From Neobacillus piezotolerans (lineage in GTDB: Bacteria > Bacillota > Bacilli > Bacillales > Cytobacillaceae): a stretch of 64,000 nucleotides of DNA. The notes below the pieces were generated by a model. That model saw nothing but the letters and a program-made list of their open reading frames with translations. It made no database searches and was not told where the DNA came from. Below, in pieces: positions 1 through 9,612 of this stretch. Numbering within the stretch: the first letter of the stretch is position 1; every line of letters begins with the position of its first letter. The DNA lies in the NCBI RefSeq assembly GCF_003362805.1, contig NZ_QNQT01000001.1:806001-870000 (forward strand). The letters are read 5' to 3'. The position numbers and the translations under genes are program-made.

Positions 1-826
1 TTATCCCATAATAACATTTCAATTGTTGAGATATTGGATTACATTTGTTTAAAATTCTGTTACATTATTTCGTTTCTACACTGGTGAAGTGAGAAAAAAA
101 GATATAAAGGGAGGGGTTGTAATTTTTTGCTGTAGAATGGTGCCATGATTAGTGCCCGAATTTTTTTGAAAAAAATTAAAAGGAATCTTTAGAAAGCAAG
201 ATACCTTAATTTATCAGTACTTCCGCAATGCCATATAGAGGTCTACCAAAATCTCAAATACTGGTTTCTGGATAGATAAAGCCTCCTACCCCTAAAATAA
301 AAGAACAATATTGTAATAAAACCATTAACCAATTGTTAATGAATTTGGTCCAATAAGATTTATGCATTTTTCTGTATCCCATTTAAGTTCGATTTGATTG
401 ACTTCACTTTATACCGGTTGTAAAATTCTGTTAGAAACGTAAATTAAAAGTTCTTTACCACAAAAAGTGGTTTTCAAAAATTTGTTGATTTACTCTCTCG
501 TCCGACTCGCTTTCCGCAGGCGTTTCGGGGAGCTCCTCGACGACAATTCCGCCCAAAGGGTATCACTTGACCCGTTCATCCCGCCAGGACGTTAAATAAT
601 CATCCTTAAAAATTACTGCAAGAGAAAATGCTATAACCAAAGGAAGGCTTCAGCGAACTTTCTTCGAACGAACTTATGCGGTAGCATAATGGATGATGCT
701 TGAACTCTTTCTTCATTCCTTCAGCTCCAATCGTCATAAAATAAAGTCTAAAAATATACCAGCATATATGGTGATAAACCTATTTAAAGTAATGCTCCTA
801 CTAAAAAGTAAAGGACTGATTTATCA
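1..826. other. Intergenic region, no gene recognised
   Basis: AT-rich stretch with no convincing reading frame or ribosome site. The only recognisable structure is the GC-rich block near 500-591, listed separately. The remainder shows nothing I can assign. Confidence 0.5.
500..591. repeat. Dispersed Bacillaceae intergenic repeat (degenerate copy)
   Basis: A GC-rich island in AT-rich surroundings with the segments ACTCGCTTTCCGC and GGGGAGCTCCTCGACG. From memory these are hallmarks of a roughly 100-bp intergenic repeat common in Bacillus-related genomes. The second half looks decayed compared with the form I remember. No coding potential is visible. The assignment rests on recall of the motif, not on a second copy in this window. 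Confidence 0.45.
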
Positions 827-1159
827 ATGATTCATCAACTCGAATGTCCAATTGAGACAGTCATTCATGTATTAGGCGGTAAATGGAAGCCGGTTATTTT
901 ATGGCATTTGATGGAATCAACCAAGCGTTTCAACGATCTGGAAAAACTCATTCCTGATGTTTCCCAAAAAATGCTTACGCAACATCTACGAGAATTGGAA
1001 CATGAAGGGGTGATTAAAAGGACGGTATACCCAACGGTCCCTCCAAAAGTAGAATATTCACTAAGTGAATATGGGAAAACATTGATTCCTGTAGCGGAAG
1101 TAATGTGTGCTTGGGGAGAAAGTCATAATGAGCGAAAACGTGAAGAATCAGCGTCTTAA
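827..1159 (+). CDS. HxlR-family transcriptional regulator
   Basis: 110-residue single-domain winged-helix protein of the HxlR/DUF24 family, whose members bind DNA as dimers and often sense aldehydes, quinones or redox stress. The family core is plain: Cys7 in the N-terminal CPIE segment, GGKWKPVILWHL at about 16-27, the recognition-helix region SQKMLTQHLRELE at about 46-58 and the wing TVPPKVEYSLSEYG. Cys7 lies where redox-sensing members carry their reactive cysteine, so thiol sensing is possible but inferred. The length is normal. The next genes on the same strand, an NAD(P)-binding oxidoreductase and a DUF2269 membrane protein, are plausible targets, though 340 bases separate them. Confidence 0.9.
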   Translation: MIHQLECPIETVIHVLGGKWKPVILWHLMESTKRFNDLEKLIPDVSQKMLTQHLRELEHEGVIKRTVYPTVPPKVEYSLSEYGKTLIPVAEVMCAWGESHNERKREESAS

Positions 1160-1499
1160 AGCTGGTTTTTTTTTGCGAAAAATGATTAAGCAACACATTC
1201 CTTTCATTGTATTGGTTAAAAACTTGTCTTTGTTAAAAAAGGACCACCTCGGAATGTTGGTTTACCACGGGTTCAAAACTCATCCCCATCAAGAAAGCGC
1301 ACTACTATGAGGTTTAAAAAACGGACAGAAAAAATCAACGAATGCTTCTACGATTCCAATTAACTCTTCAAACCATACTTACTTTCAAGTTAGTACCCTA
1401 CTTTAAAGTGCGTTCTTACGTGATTGAGTGACCGATGTTATTCTTAAGTCAATTCAAAGTAAATAAAACAATTTGTTCAAAGAAAGAAGGAAGTGAACA
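1160..1499. other. Intergenic region, no gene recognised
   Basis: 340 bases between the HxlR gene and the oxidoreductase. A T-run follows the HxlR stop but I found no convincing stem. A short frame around 1230-1320 has codon-like texture and no good start, so it may be a decayed fragment; I could not identify it. Confidence 0.35.
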
Positions 1500-2219
1500 A
1501 TGAAAATTATTGTTTTCGGAGCAACGGGTAATACAGGAAAAAGAGTGCTTGCCTTGGGGGTAAAAAAGGGACATGAAATGACCGCTTTCGTGCGAAGCCC
1601 GGAAAAGCTTTACGAACAGCAAGGGGAGCAGATCGCCAGGCAAGTAATGATAGTTAATCATAATATCATGGACCCGCAGAGTGTCTACGAGGCACTTAGT
1701 CACCAGGATGCCGCCGTGATTGCGGCCGGTAATGTCGGCAATGGCGAAGAGTTTATTCGTATCGTCGATAACATTGTTACCCAATGCGAAGACCATCCCT
1801 TGTTCTCTGGCCGTGTATGGTTAATGGGAGGTGCGGGATTACTCGAAATTCCACATACAAACATTATGGGTAACGATCTGCCTGGCTCTCCTCCTATTTT
1901 CCAATATCATAACCAGAATCTGAATCGTCTTAAGCAGACCAAGCTAGATTGGTCCATTATGTGTCCCGGAACAATGATGGATGCTACGGAGGAATCCAAG
2001 CCCGAGCACCTGTATATTACCGCAGACATTCTACCCTTGCCATTCTCGGAAGCCGTACGGGAGTTTTCAGAAGCCGAATTGGCCGGCCATGTGTTCAGCC
2101 GTATTCAGGAACTCGATGTGGCTTATGAAGACGTGGCGAACTGCATGTTGAATAATCTGGAGGTTGAGGGTCCTTTTAAAGGTAAACGGGTGGGGATTGT
2201 ATACCGAAGAGAAATGTAG
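1500..2219 (+). CDS. NAD(P)-binding oxidoreductase, NmrA/SDR type
   Basis: 239 residues with an N-terminal Rossmann fold. It opens MKIIVFGATGNTGKRVL with the glycine motif GATGNTG at residues 7-13, typical of atypical short-chain dehydrogenases of the NmrA/YwnB type. A family-like LNRLKQTKLDWSIMCPG segment lies near 140-157. Family members reduce quinones or flavins or act as redox sensors; the substrate here is unknown. The start is ATG 1500 after an AGAAAGAAGGAAG purine tract. The DUF2269 gene follows after about 100 bases, and HxlR regulators often sit beside such reductases, so a shared stress response is plausible. Confidence 0.85.
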   Translation: MKIIVFGATGNTGKRVLALGVKKGHEMTAFVRSPEKLYEQQGEQIARQVMIVNHNIMDPQSVYEALSHQDAAVIAAGNVGNGEEFIRIVDNIVTQCEDHPLFSGRVWLMGGAGLLEIPHTNIMGNDLPGSPPIFQYHNQNLNRLKQTKLDWSIMCPGTMMDATEESKPEHLYITADILPLPFSEAVREFSEAELAGHVFSRIQELDVAYEDVANCMLNNLEVEGPFKGKRVGIVYRREM

Positions 2220-2323
2220 TCAGGCTATAAGGAGCATAGTGAAAGAAGGCGGGAAGGCACGCTTAAGAAGCAACAGAGCTTACCGTGTGGTTCGAAGATT
2301 TACCAAGAGAGGAGGGCCTGTCC

Positions 2324-2770
2324 ATGTATAATTACTTATTGTTCATCCATATTATATCCGCCGTTACGGCAATCGTCGCCATTACTGGCTATCCGGTGAT
2401 CATGAGCTGCGTCCGGACGGTGGAGCAAGCCAAATTCGGATTAAGGTTGTTAGAGAAGATGGCGATCTTGTCAAAAATCGGGGGCATCCTGCTGCTTCTT
2501 ACCGGCCTTTTGTTCGGATACCAACAAACTTATCTGTTCGGAGAGCTTTGGTATTGGCTCGCTTTGGCCATCTTCTGTGTTATTTTAGTCATCCTTGCCG
2601 TATTACTTCCATTTGGCATGAAGCAACAACTGGAATTACTTCATCAATCTCTGGGCGAAACCTTGCCGGAAGGATACCGTCGAAGCCGCAGACGTTCCTT
2701 GCGACTAGAGGTAATCGCTAATTTCTGCGTGGTAATCTCTATTCTATTAATGGTGTTTAAGCCTTTTTAA
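2324..2770 (+). CDS. DUF2269-like integral membrane protein
   Basis: 148-residue membrane protein with four predicted helices, at roughly residues 3-26, 43-65, 73-97 and 124-146, separated by short charged loops including RRSRRRS before the last helix. The topology and length match the DUF2269 group, whose function is not established. I chose ATG 2324 because AGAGAGGAGGG lies 5-10 bases upstream; an in-frame GTG at 2285 would add 13 residues with no ribosome site. It follows the oxidoreductase on the same strand and ends at a strong terminator, so the two may be cotranscribed. Confidence 0.75.
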   Translation: MYNYLLFIHIISAVTAIVAITGYPVIMSCVRTVEQAKFGLRLLEKMAILSKIGGILLLLTGLLFGYQQTYLFGELWYWLALAIFCVILVILAVLLPFGMKQQLELLHQSLGETLPEGYRRSRRRSLRLEVIANFCVVISILLMVFKPF

Positions 2771-2789
2771 TAAAATTAGGACCAAGTGG

Positions 2790-2844
2790 CCTCTTTAGCG
2801 TTTGTTTGGCAAAACCAAGCAAACGCTAAGGAGGTTTTTGTTTT
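2790..2844 (+). terminator. Rho-independent terminator after the DUF2269-like gene
   Basis: A nearly perfect 20-bp stem: CCTCTTTAGCGTTTGTTTGG at 2790-2809 pairs with CCAAGCAAACGCTAAGGAGG at 2815-2834 across a 5-base loop, then TTTTTGTTTT. Confidence 0.92.
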
Positions 2845-3205
2845 GGCTAAATGAGAACGTCAACAGATGAAGGGGTCAAGACAAATCCGTTATTTCGAAT
2901 AGTCCAACAGAAATTGTTAAAACATGTATCGGAACCGGGGAAATGGATAGGCACCGTTTTGGCTTCTTGAGATTTGTGAAACCTAAGCACAATGCCTGCA
3001 TTGGTATCGTTTAATATAAACGGAGCCTAGTTCCATAATATAGATTTAATAAAAATGTATAGAAATTTAATTAAATCTTTTTTGTTGAAGTGTACTTACT
3101 ATCGAGGATTTTCAATATTTATAATTAAGAAAACTATAAAACGATGAAATAATGGCATTCGTAACGGGGGCATCCATACGAATTTTTTGAAGGGTAGGTG
3201 TTAAT
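2845..3205. other. Intergenic region, no gene recognised
   Basis: 361 bases upstream of the saccharopine-dehydrogenase-like gene. No reading frame, riboswitch fold or clear promoter could be supported. A purine tract near 3188-3200 serves as ribosome site for the next gene. Confidence 0.4.
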
Positions 3206-4375
3206 ATGAAAGTAGCTGTATTGGGATCTGGATTAATGGGGAAAGAAGCAGCACGTGATTTAGTGCAAAGTGCTGGAGTGGAATCAGTTGGATTGGCCGA
3301 TATTGATTTAGGGCGTGCGCAACAAGTCTGCAATCAACTTCAATCACCGAAATTAAAAGCGTTTTCCGTTGATGCCGGGAACTACGACGAGCTGGCAAAT
3401 TTTATTGGCCAATATGATGTCGTTGTTAATGCGCTATTTTATACCTTTAATGAGACGGTTGCGAAAGCGGCTATTGCAGCAGGGGTAAGTTCTGTTGACC
3501 TTGGTGGGCATATCGGTAATATTACAGATCGCGTTCTGGAGCTGAAAGAAGAAGCGATGGCAGCCCAGTCGACGATTATCCCTGATTTGGGGGTTGCCCC
3601 AGGTATGATTAATATTTTGGCCGGCTACGGAGCAAGCAAGCTCGATCGGGTGAAATCTGTTAAGATGTATGTTGGCGGGATACCTGCACGGCCGGAACCC
3701 CCGCTTGAATATAATCATGTTTTTTCAATGGAAGGATTATTCGACCATTATACCGATCCTTCATTGATCATTCGCCATGGTGCAAAGCTGGAAGTACCAT
3801 CGCTTTCAGAAGTGGAAAAGATCTATTTTGAAAAATTTGGTCCACTGGAAGCCTTTCATACTTCGGGTGGAACCTCTACCTTACCCTATTCATACCCATA
3901 TTTAGATGAATTGGAGTATAAAACGATCCGTTACCCAGGCCATGCGGAAAAATTCAAATTGCTCGTTGATCTTAACCTTACCCGTAATGATTACGAAGTG
4001 GAGATAAAAGGGCAACAAGTGAAGCCCAGAGACGTCCTTTTAAAGGTTCTTGCCCCAATTGTGGACTTAAAGGACAAAGATGATGTGGTAGTGCTTCGCG
4101 TCATCGTCTCAGGTGAGAAAAATGGAGTGAAAACGACGTACGAATATGAAATGACGACATTTAAAGACCGTACAAATAATGTAACAGCGATGGCACGCGC
4201 AACCGCAAACACCATTTCTGTCGTAGCTCAAATGATAGGCAATGGAACGATAGCCAAAAAAGGGGTCCACCCGCCAGAGCAGATCGTGCCCGGAAAAGAA
4301 TATATTGAAGAAATGGCAAAGAGAAATATTATGATTTCGGAAATAGAGAAGCGTGATAACCTAATCAAAATTTAA
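3206..4375 (+). CDS. Saccharopine dehydrogenase / lysine 6-dehydrogenase-like enzyme
   Basis: 389-residue NAD(P)-dependent oxidoreductase. The N-terminal Rossmann domain opens [19 protein letters not shown] with GSGLMG at 7-12. The saccharopine-dehydrogenase-type segments VDLGGHIGN (about 98-106) and [19 protein letters not shown] (about 125-143) follow, then the C-terminal substrate domain. The length is close to the roughly 385 residues I recall for lysine 6-dehydrogenase of Geobacillus, which oxidises the epsilon-amino group of lysine. True saccharopine dehydrogenases share the fold, so the substrate stays open. The gene stands alone, with a clear GAAGGGTAGG ribosome site. Lysine 6-dehydrogenase is my best guess at moderate confidence. 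Confidence 0.8.
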   Translation: MKVAVLGSGLMGKEAARDLVQSAGVESVGLADIDLGRAQQVCNQLQSPKLKAFSVDAGNYDELANFIGQYDVVVNALFYTFNETVAKAAIAAGVSSVDLGGHIGNITDRVLELKEEAMAAQSTIIPDLGVAPGMINILAGYGASKLDRVKSVKMYVGGIPARPEPPLEYNHVFSMEGLFDHYTDPSLIIRHGAKLEVPSLSEVEKIYFEKFGPLEAFHTSGGTSTLPYSYPYLDELEYKTIRYPGHAEKFKLLVDLNLTRNDYEVEIKGQQVKPRDVLLKVLAPIVDLKDKDDVVVLRVIVSGEKNGVKTTYEYEMTTFKDRTNNVTAMARATANTISVVAQMIGNGTIAKKGVHPPEQIVPGKEYIEEMAKRNIMISEIEKRDNLIKI

Positions 4376-4386
4376 TATTTTCCGAG

Positions 4387-4425
4387 CCTTCCTGCGTTAT
4401 TGCGGAGGGTGTTTTTCTTTAAATC
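4387..4425. terminator. Short terminator-like hairpin between convergent genes
   Basis: CCTTCC pairs with GGAGGG (one G-U) around TGCGTTATTGC, followed by TGTTTTTCTTT on the plus strand. Weak stem, but positioned between two converging genes. Confidence 0.45.
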
Positions 4426-4431
4426 TCTATT

Positions 4432-5262
4432 TTATTCTTTAGGGACCTCAATCAAAGTTGGATCGGCAAAGGAATATCCTTTGGCCTGCAGCCCCTTGAC
4501 GATACTTTCAAGTGCGTCCTTTGTCCACTCGCGGTCATGCATCAAAAGGTTAGCCCCGTTGGTGAGGTACGGGCTTGTGATCATGATTTCAGCCAAAGAA
4601 TCGGGGGTCTGATATTGTTTCTCCCAGTCATAGCCATACGTCCAGTTCATCAGCAGCATGCCTTCCTGCGCTGCAATCTCCTTGGAATAATCCGTATTCA
4701 TGCCAAAAGGCGCCCTAAAAAAGGCAGGGGATACACCGATGATTTCTTTTACCCTGTCATTCAGGCTGACAATTTCCTGCTTCTGTTCCTCTTCTGGAAT
4801 TTGCGTCATGTTTTTGTGCGAATATGTATGGTTACCAATGGCAAAGCCCATATCGTGGATCTTTTTTAATCTTTGCTCTTCTTCGGGAGTGTCAAGGAAA
4901 TGCCCATTCACGAAAAAAATCGCTTTTACGCCAAGCCTGTTGAGAATCTCAGCCATTTCAAGCGAATGTTTATCGGGTGCATCATCGATCGTGATCAGGA
5001 CATTTTTTTCCTCTGACCCATCCAGCCGTTCGATGGCCCAATTGGCCTTATTCAATTTATAGACTGGATGTTTTTCTTCAATAGCTTCTTTCGTATTTTC
5101 TTCAGCAGATTTTTCCGTTTCCTGCGGTTTTTCTGCATTTTTCGTTTCCGTCACTTCCGCTGAGGGTATAGAGTCTGTGACTTGGGATTTATTGCTTTGC
5201 TTGGTACCGACGCATGCGGCAAGTAAGGCAGCGGCAAACAAAATGGGAATAAATGATTTCAT
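4432..5262 (-). CDS. Polysaccharide deacetylase (NodB domain) lipoprotein
   Basis: 276-residue predicted lipoprotein of carbohydrate esterase family 4. The signal peptide ends in the lipobox LLAAC with Cys17. A Ser/Glu/Lys-rich linker runs to about residue 70. The NodB domain follows, with the metal and base motif TIDDAPD near 90-96 and the zinc-ligand motif HTYSHKN near 143-149. Later segments include RAPFGMN and the GANLLMHD motif. Such enzymes deacetylate GlcNAc or MurNAc in peptidoglycan or other surface glycans outside the membrane. The substrate cannot be read from the sequence. The gene is divergent from another surface lipoprotein at 5417. Confidence 0.88.
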   Translation of the reverse strand: MKSFIPILFAAALLAACVGTKQSNKSQVTDSIPSAEVTETKNAEKPQETEKSAEENTKEAIEEKHPVYKLNKANWAIERLDGSEEKNVLITIDDAPDKHSLEMAEILNRLGVKAIFFVNGHFLDTPEEEQRLKKIHDMGFAIGNHTYSHKNMTQIPEEEQKQEIVSLNDRVKEIIGVSPAFFRAPFGMNTDYSKEIAAQEGMLLMNWTYGYDWEKQYQTPDSLAEIMITSPYLTNGANLLMHDREWTKDALESIVKGLQAKGYSFADPTLIEVPKE

Positions 5263-5416
5263 GTTGATTCCTCCAATATGCTAATTCTAATATCTTCATA
5301 CCCACTGGAAAAGGGAGAAACCCATATTCCCCAACTTTTCGACGAAACATCACTAAAATTTTCGAGTTTCGTCTTCATAATAGATTGAAAGACTAACAAG
5401 AGGAGACATCATCGAA

Positions 5417-6646
5417 ATGAACTACAAAACTCTCATCGTTTTATTGGTTTCTTTCCTGCTAATAGGATGCAGCAATCAGGAAAAAAGTACGGGTCAGCCA
5501 CCGCCTTCTGAAAGCAGCGCGCCCGAGAAACAAGAAAGTAAAGTGGCTAAAGAGCCCGAGGCAAAAAAACCAGTGGCTAAAAAGCCCGAGCCTGAAGGTT
5601 TTAAGGCCCCATTTTCTTTTGATTACCCAAAAGATGGGGTAAAGGGAATCTATGTGACCGGGCCAACTGTGAGCGTTTCAAGGTTCGAGGAGCTTCTAAA
5701 TCTAGTCGAAGCGACTGAATTGAACAGCATGGTCATCGATATCAAGGATGATTTTGGTAAATTGCAATATAAGCCCGAAGAAGGTTCCCGATTTGAAGAG
5801 ATTGGCGGCCCGTACATAAAAGATCCTAACAAACTATTAAAAACCCTGGAAGAAAAGAAGATTTACCCGATTGCCCGCGTGGTGGTATTTAAGGACAGCC
5901 ACCTTGCAACAAAGAGGCCCGACCTTAGTTTTACCGAAAACGGTAAAGTGTGGAAAAACAAGCGAGGCGAAAGCTTTGTCAATCCGTTTATGAAAGAAGT
6001 ATGGGAATATAACGTTCAAATTGCCAAAGAAGTAGCCAAAATGGGCTTCAAAGACATCCAGTTCGATTATGTCCGTTTCCCGGAAGGTTTTGAAACAAGG
6101 GATAGCTCACTTAAGTATTCCCAGGGGGATTACAGTCAAGTAGAAAAAGATAATGTCCAAAAAAGAGTCGATGCCGTAACTGATTTTGTCGCCTATGCGA
6201 AGAAAGAACTCGAGCCTTTCAATGTAGACGTGTCGGTTGATATTTTCGGCTACTCCGCAACCCTTCCGGAAGCTCCGGGAATCGGCCAGAACTTTTCCAA
6301 GATCTCCGCCAATGTGGATGCCATCTCCAGCATGATTTACCCGAGCCACTGGACCAGCTATTTCGGCATTGAAAAGCCCGACCTGCAGCCTTACGAAATC
6401 ATCAATGAGTACGCCAAGTATGAAAACAAAGTACTGGATGCATTGGAAAACCGCCCGATATCAAGGCCGTGGATCCAGGATTTCACCGCAAGCTATCTAG
6501 GGGCAGGGAACTATAAAACCTACGGGAAAGCCGAAGTGGAAGCCCAAATCCGTGCCTTGAATGAAAATGGAATTAAAGAATTCCTTCTATGGAACGCATC
6601 CAACCGCTATACAAAAGGGGTAGACTATACTCCCCTCACACCTTAA
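5417..6646 (+). CDS. Putative glycoside hydrolase (DUF4015 type) lipoprotein
   Basis: 409-residue predicted lipoprotein: the signal peptide ends LLIGC with Cys18, then a Pro/Lys/Glu-rich linker to about residue 60 containing a repeated VAKKPE-like unit. The remainder is a TIM-barrel-like domain of the putative glycosidase family. It has the segments KGIYVTGPTVS, MVIDIKDDFGKLQY and MGFKDIQFDYVRFPEG, the last carrying the acidic pair expected in a retaining barrel, then DIFGYSATLPEAPGIGQ and WIQDFTA. Substrate unknown; action on an exported polysaccharide is likely. It diverges from the NodB lipoprotein, so the pair may remodel the same surface glycan (inference). Confidence 0.82.
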   Translation: MNYKTLIVLLVSFLLIGCSNQEKSTGQPPPSESSAPEKQESKVAKEPEAKKPVAKKPEPEGFKAPFSFDYPKDGVKGIYVTGPTVSVSRFEELLNLVEATELNSMVIDIKDDFGKLQYKPEEGSRFEEIGGPYIKDPNKLLKTLEEKKIYPIARVVVFKDSHLATKRPDLSFTENGKVWKNKRGESFVNPFMKEVWEYNVQIAKEVAKMGFKDIQFDYVRFPEGFETRDSSLKYSQGDYSQVEKDNVQKRVDAVTDFVAYAKKELEPFNVDVSVDIFGYSATLPEAPGIGQNFSKISANVDAISSMIYPSHWTSYFGIEKPDLQPYEIINEYAKYENKVLDALENRPISRPWIQDFTASYLGAGNYKTYGKAEVEAQIRALNENGIKEFLLWNASNRYTKGVDYTPLTP

Positions 6647-6695
6647 ATAATTGTTCGTGGATTCGGAACGATTATAAGAGCAATAGACTGAGGGG

Positions 6696-6730
6696 AAAAA
6701 GACTCGCACACACGGCGAGTCTTTTTCTTT
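6696..6730. terminator. Terminator between convergent genes
   Basis: AAAAAGACTCGC at 6696-6707 pairs with GCGAGTCTTTTT at 6715-6726 over a 7-base loop. The A- and T-tracts at the ends allow use in both directions. Confidence 0.9.
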
Positions 6731-6777
6731 GCTCAATTAAAGTATCCGTTTCATATCGAATGTAAATATTACAAGGA

Positions 6778-7572
6778 CTAAAGTATACTAAACTGTTCAT
6801 TTTTTAGATCAGTTACAAACATATGGCCGGGGGCATGTGTAATCATAATCTCCGGTTTCATATGCATGGCAACAGCCTGAGGAGTCACCCCGCATGCCCA
6901 AAAGACAGGAATCTCACCATCCTTTATCGTTACGCTGTCACCGAAATCCGGAGAATGGATATCCTCGATGCCAATGGCAGCCGGATTGCCGATATGAATT
7001 GGCGCTCCATGTACAGAAGGGAATCGGCTTGTGACCTGGACTGCACGAATGGCTTCCTTTTCTGTCATTGGGCGCATGCTGACAACGGTAGGGCCTTCAA
7101 ATCTGCCAGCTTTAACTGTTGGAATGTTCGTCTTGTACATGGGAACATTCCGTCCCTCTTCCATATGGCGGATTTGGATTCCGTTTTTCAAAAGGGCTTC
7201 TTCAAATGTAAAGCTGCAGCCGATTAGAAAACCAACCATGGAATCATCCCATAGGGCTGATACGTCTGTTATTTCTTCGGTAAAGACCCCATTTCGGTAG
7301 ACGCGGTATTTCGGGATATCGGTCCTTAATTCAGCATCAGGAGCTGAGAGGGCAGGCACCCCTGATCCTGGCATAGTAACATCAATGATGGGGCAGGGCT
7401 TTGGGTTCCTTTGGCAAAACAAGAGGAATTCAAACGCCAAATCCTTTGGAAGCACAGCCAAGTTCGCCTGAATATAACCGGGAGCTAAACCCGAAGTAGG
7501 TTTTACCCACTCGTTTGCGCGGATTTTTTCACGTATAGCTTGTGGAGTCATCATTCCTATTGTGCTTTGCAT
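6778..7572 (-). CDS. ycsI: YcsI-family putative hydro-lyase (DUF1445)
   Basis: 264 residues, the usual length of the YcsI/DUF1445 family. Members have been linked to D-glutamate cyclase or hydro-lyase activity, but the exact reaction in Bacillus is not settled. Recognised segments are [25 protein letters not shown] near 64, [14 protein letters not shown] and [15 protein letters not shown], where the Cys and nearby acidic residues are well kept. It is the last gene of a minus-strand cluster with an Nramp transporter and the three 5-oxoprolinase subunits, the same gene set as the ycs-kip region of B. subtilis. A role in glutamate/5-oxoproline handling follows from context. Confidence 0.88.
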   Translation of the reverse strand: MQSTIGMMTPQAIREKIRANEWVKPTSGLAPGYIQANLAVLPKDLAFEFLLFCQRNPKPCPIIDVTMPGSGVPALSAPDAELRTDIPKYRVYRNGVFTEEITDVSALWDDSMVGFLIGCSFTFEEALLKNGIQIRHMEEGRNVPMYKTNIPTVKAGRFEGPTVVSMRPMTEKEAIRAVQVTSRFPSVHGAPIHIGNPAAIGIEDIHSPDFGDSVTIKDGEIPVFWACGVTPQAVAMHMKPEIMITHAPGHMFVTDLKNEQFSIL

Positions 7573-7592
7573 AACAGAACCTCGTTTCCTTC

Positions 7593-8783
7593 TTATTTAA
7601 ATAGCTGAGGGATTCCGTTAACCAGTGAATATCCCCCCATAATCGCCATTGCAATGACGACGACAATTCCAAAGATCGTCATCCAGAGAGGGTGTTTATA
7701 GTCGCCAACAATTTTTGTCATGTAGGTAGCGACCAGCATGACCCCTAATGCGATTGGTAAAATAAGTCCATTAAGTGATCCGACCAGTACAAGTATTTTA
7801 ACAGGCCTTCCAATAATCACGAAAACAAGTGTGGAAATTGCAATGAAGGCGACGATTGTCCATTTATTATACTTATCGACCGTCTTGCTTAACGTCTGGA
7901 TGAACGATACGGACGTATACGCAGCACCGACAACAGAGGTAACGGCGGCCGCCCACATGACGACACCGAAGATTTTGTAACCGACGTTTCCGGCAGCCAG
8001 TTTAAACACAGAGGCTGGGGGATTGGCAGGATCAATTGCAAGACCCTGTGCCACTACTCCTAGGGCAGCGAGGAACAGGAAAATCCTCATAATTGAAGCG
8101 ATACCAATGGCACTCACGGCACTTTTGGTCACTTCCGGTAATGATTCTTTTCCTTTAATTCCAGCATCTAGCAAGCGGTGCCCACCGGCAAACGTGATAT
8201 AGCCTCCTACAGTTCCACCGACAAGTGTGACAATGGCAAGGAGGTCAATTTTATCAGGAACGAAAGTCTTTACGACTGCTTCTCCAACAGGGGGCTGGGC
8301 TGTAAACATCACATAAACAGTAAGGGCAATCATGACAAATCCCATGATCTGGGCGAAACGGTCCATGGCTTTGCCGGCTTCACGAACGAGGAAAATTCCA
8401 ATTGCAATAATCCCGCTTAGAAGCGCTCCCATTTCTGTCGACCAGCCAAATAGAACATTGACACCAAGTCCGGCACCAGCGATATTTCCGATGTTAAAAG
8501 CAAGTCCTCCTGCAACGATAAGGGCGGCCAGGAAAAAACCAAGGCCGGGAAGAACATCATTGGCAATATCCTGGGCGCGTTTTTCTGAAATAGCTATAAT
8601 CCTCCATATATTCATCTGGGCACCAATATCAATAATAATGGACATTAAAATGACAAATCCGAAGCTGGCAAGAAGGGTCTCTGTAAAAACGGTTGTCTGA
8701 GTAAGGAACCCCGGGCCAATTGCCGAGGTTGCCATCAGGAACGCTGCACCCATTAGAATACTGGCAGTTGATTTTTTCTGCAT
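7593..8783 (-). CDS. ycsG: Nramp-family transporter (YcsG type)
   Basis: 396-residue integral membrane protein with about eleven hydrophobic helices, of the Nramp/SLC11-like superfamily. It opens with [20 protein letters not shown], where the SAIGPGF turn stands in place of the canonical metal-binding DPGN of helix 1. The change suggests the substrate may not be a divalent metal. YcsG homologues occur in 5-oxoprolinase clusters, so uptake of 5-oxoproline or a related acid has been a reasonable idea (inference). The start ATG has AGGGGG seven bases upstream. It lies 20 bases from ycsI and 45 from pxpA, which fits one operon. Confidence 0.85.
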   Translation of the reverse strand: MQKKSTASILMGAAFLMATSAIGPGFLTQTTVFTETLLASFGFVILMSIIIDIGAQMNIWRIIAISEKRAQDIANDVLPGLGFFLAALIVAGGLAFNIGNIAGAGLGVNVLFGWSTEMGALLSGIIAIGIFLVREAGKAMDRFAQIMGFVMIALTVYVMFTAQPPVGEAVVKTFVPDKIDLLAIVTLVGGTVGGYITFAGGHRLLDAGIKGKESLPEVTKSAVSAIGIASIMRIFLFLAALGVVAQGLAIDPANPPASVFKLAAGNVGYKIFGVVMWAAAVTSVVGAAYTSVSFIQTLSKTVDKYNKWTIVAFIAISTLVFVIIGRPVKILVLVGSLNGLILPIALGVMLVATYMTKIVGDYKHPLWMTIFGIVVVIAMAIMGGYSLVNGIPQLFK

Positions 8784-8828
8784 ATGAACCCCCTAAATGT
8801 TATAGCCTGCTAATAGGCCTAATTTCCT

Positions 8829-9599
8829 TTATTTTAAAAAGCTGCCTATTGAGGCAATTGTGATACCAGTTTCCTTTAATGCTGAGGTGATATACCTGGC
8901 AAAATCAAGGGCGCTTTCCCCATCACCGTGAATGCAGACCGTATCAGCCTTTATTGAAATATCAGAACCCTGCTGGGAAGTCACCTTGCTCTCCTTGACC
9001 ATTCGGATCACCTGTCTTACCGCGGTTTCATGGTCCTTGATTAGAGCATTTGGTTCACGCCTTGATGTTAAAGAACCATCTTCCTGATAGGTACGATCGG
9101 AAAAGACTTCACTTGCAGTCCGAAGGCCCAGTCTATGACCGGCTTTCACCAGTTCACTACCTGCTAGGCCGAAAAAGACCATCTCGGGATTGACCTTGTA
9201 TACAGCCTCAGCAATGGCCTCTGCAAGTTCAGCATTTTTTGCAGCCATGTTAAACAAAGCGCCATGAGGTTTAACATGCTGAATTTTTCCGCCTTCCGCT
9301 TTTACAAACGCACTCAGGGCTCCGATTTGGTAGACCACCAGGTCGTATGCTTCCTGAGGGGAGATGTTCATTTCTCTTCTCCCGAATCCAACTAGGTCCG
9401 GAAGGCCAGGATGAACACCGATCCCGACGTTTTTCTCAATTGCTAGTTTGACAGTTTTCCTCATCGTTGCAGGGTCGCCGGCATGAAACCCGCAGGCGAT
9501 GTTTGCTGAAGTCACAAAATCGAGGATTTCGGCATCTCTTCCGAGTGTGTATGCACCAAAGCTTTCTCCCATGTCACAATTAATATCAACAATTGGCAT
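8829..9599 (-). CDS. pxpA: 5-oxoprolinase subunit A (LamB/YcsF family)
   Basis: 256 residues of the LamB/YcsF family. PxpA works with PxpB and PxpC in ATP-dependent opening of 5-oxoproline (pyroglutamate) to glutamate, removing a spontaneous damage product of glutamine and glutamate. Conserved blocks are [12 protein letters not shown] (4-15), ACGFHAGDP (35-43), GVHPGLPDL (61-69) and KPHGALFN (110-117), all intact. The length matches the family. It sits 13 bases downstream of pxpC in the same orientation, directly supporting the assignment as a subunit. Confidence 0.93.
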   Translation of the reverse strand: MPIVDINCDMGESFGAYTLGRDAEILDFVTSANIACGFHAGDPATMRKTVKLAIEKNVGIGVHPGLPDLVGFGRREMNISPQEAYDLVVYQIGALSAFVKAEGGKIQHVKPHGALFNMAAKNAELAEAIAEAVYKVNPEMVFFGLAGSELVKAGHRLGLRTASEVFSDRTYQEDGSLTSRREPNALIKDHETAVRQVIRMVKESKVTSQQGSDISIKADTVCIHGDGESALDFARYITSALKETGITIASIGSFLK

Positions 9600-9612
9600 T
9601 TGCTTGTTCCTC

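Noticed and set aside
1107-1310. 67-residue frame overlapping the HxlR gene end
   Set aside because: It starts inside the HxlR gene in another frame with no ribosome site; the downstream part is low-complexity and has no relatives I recognise.
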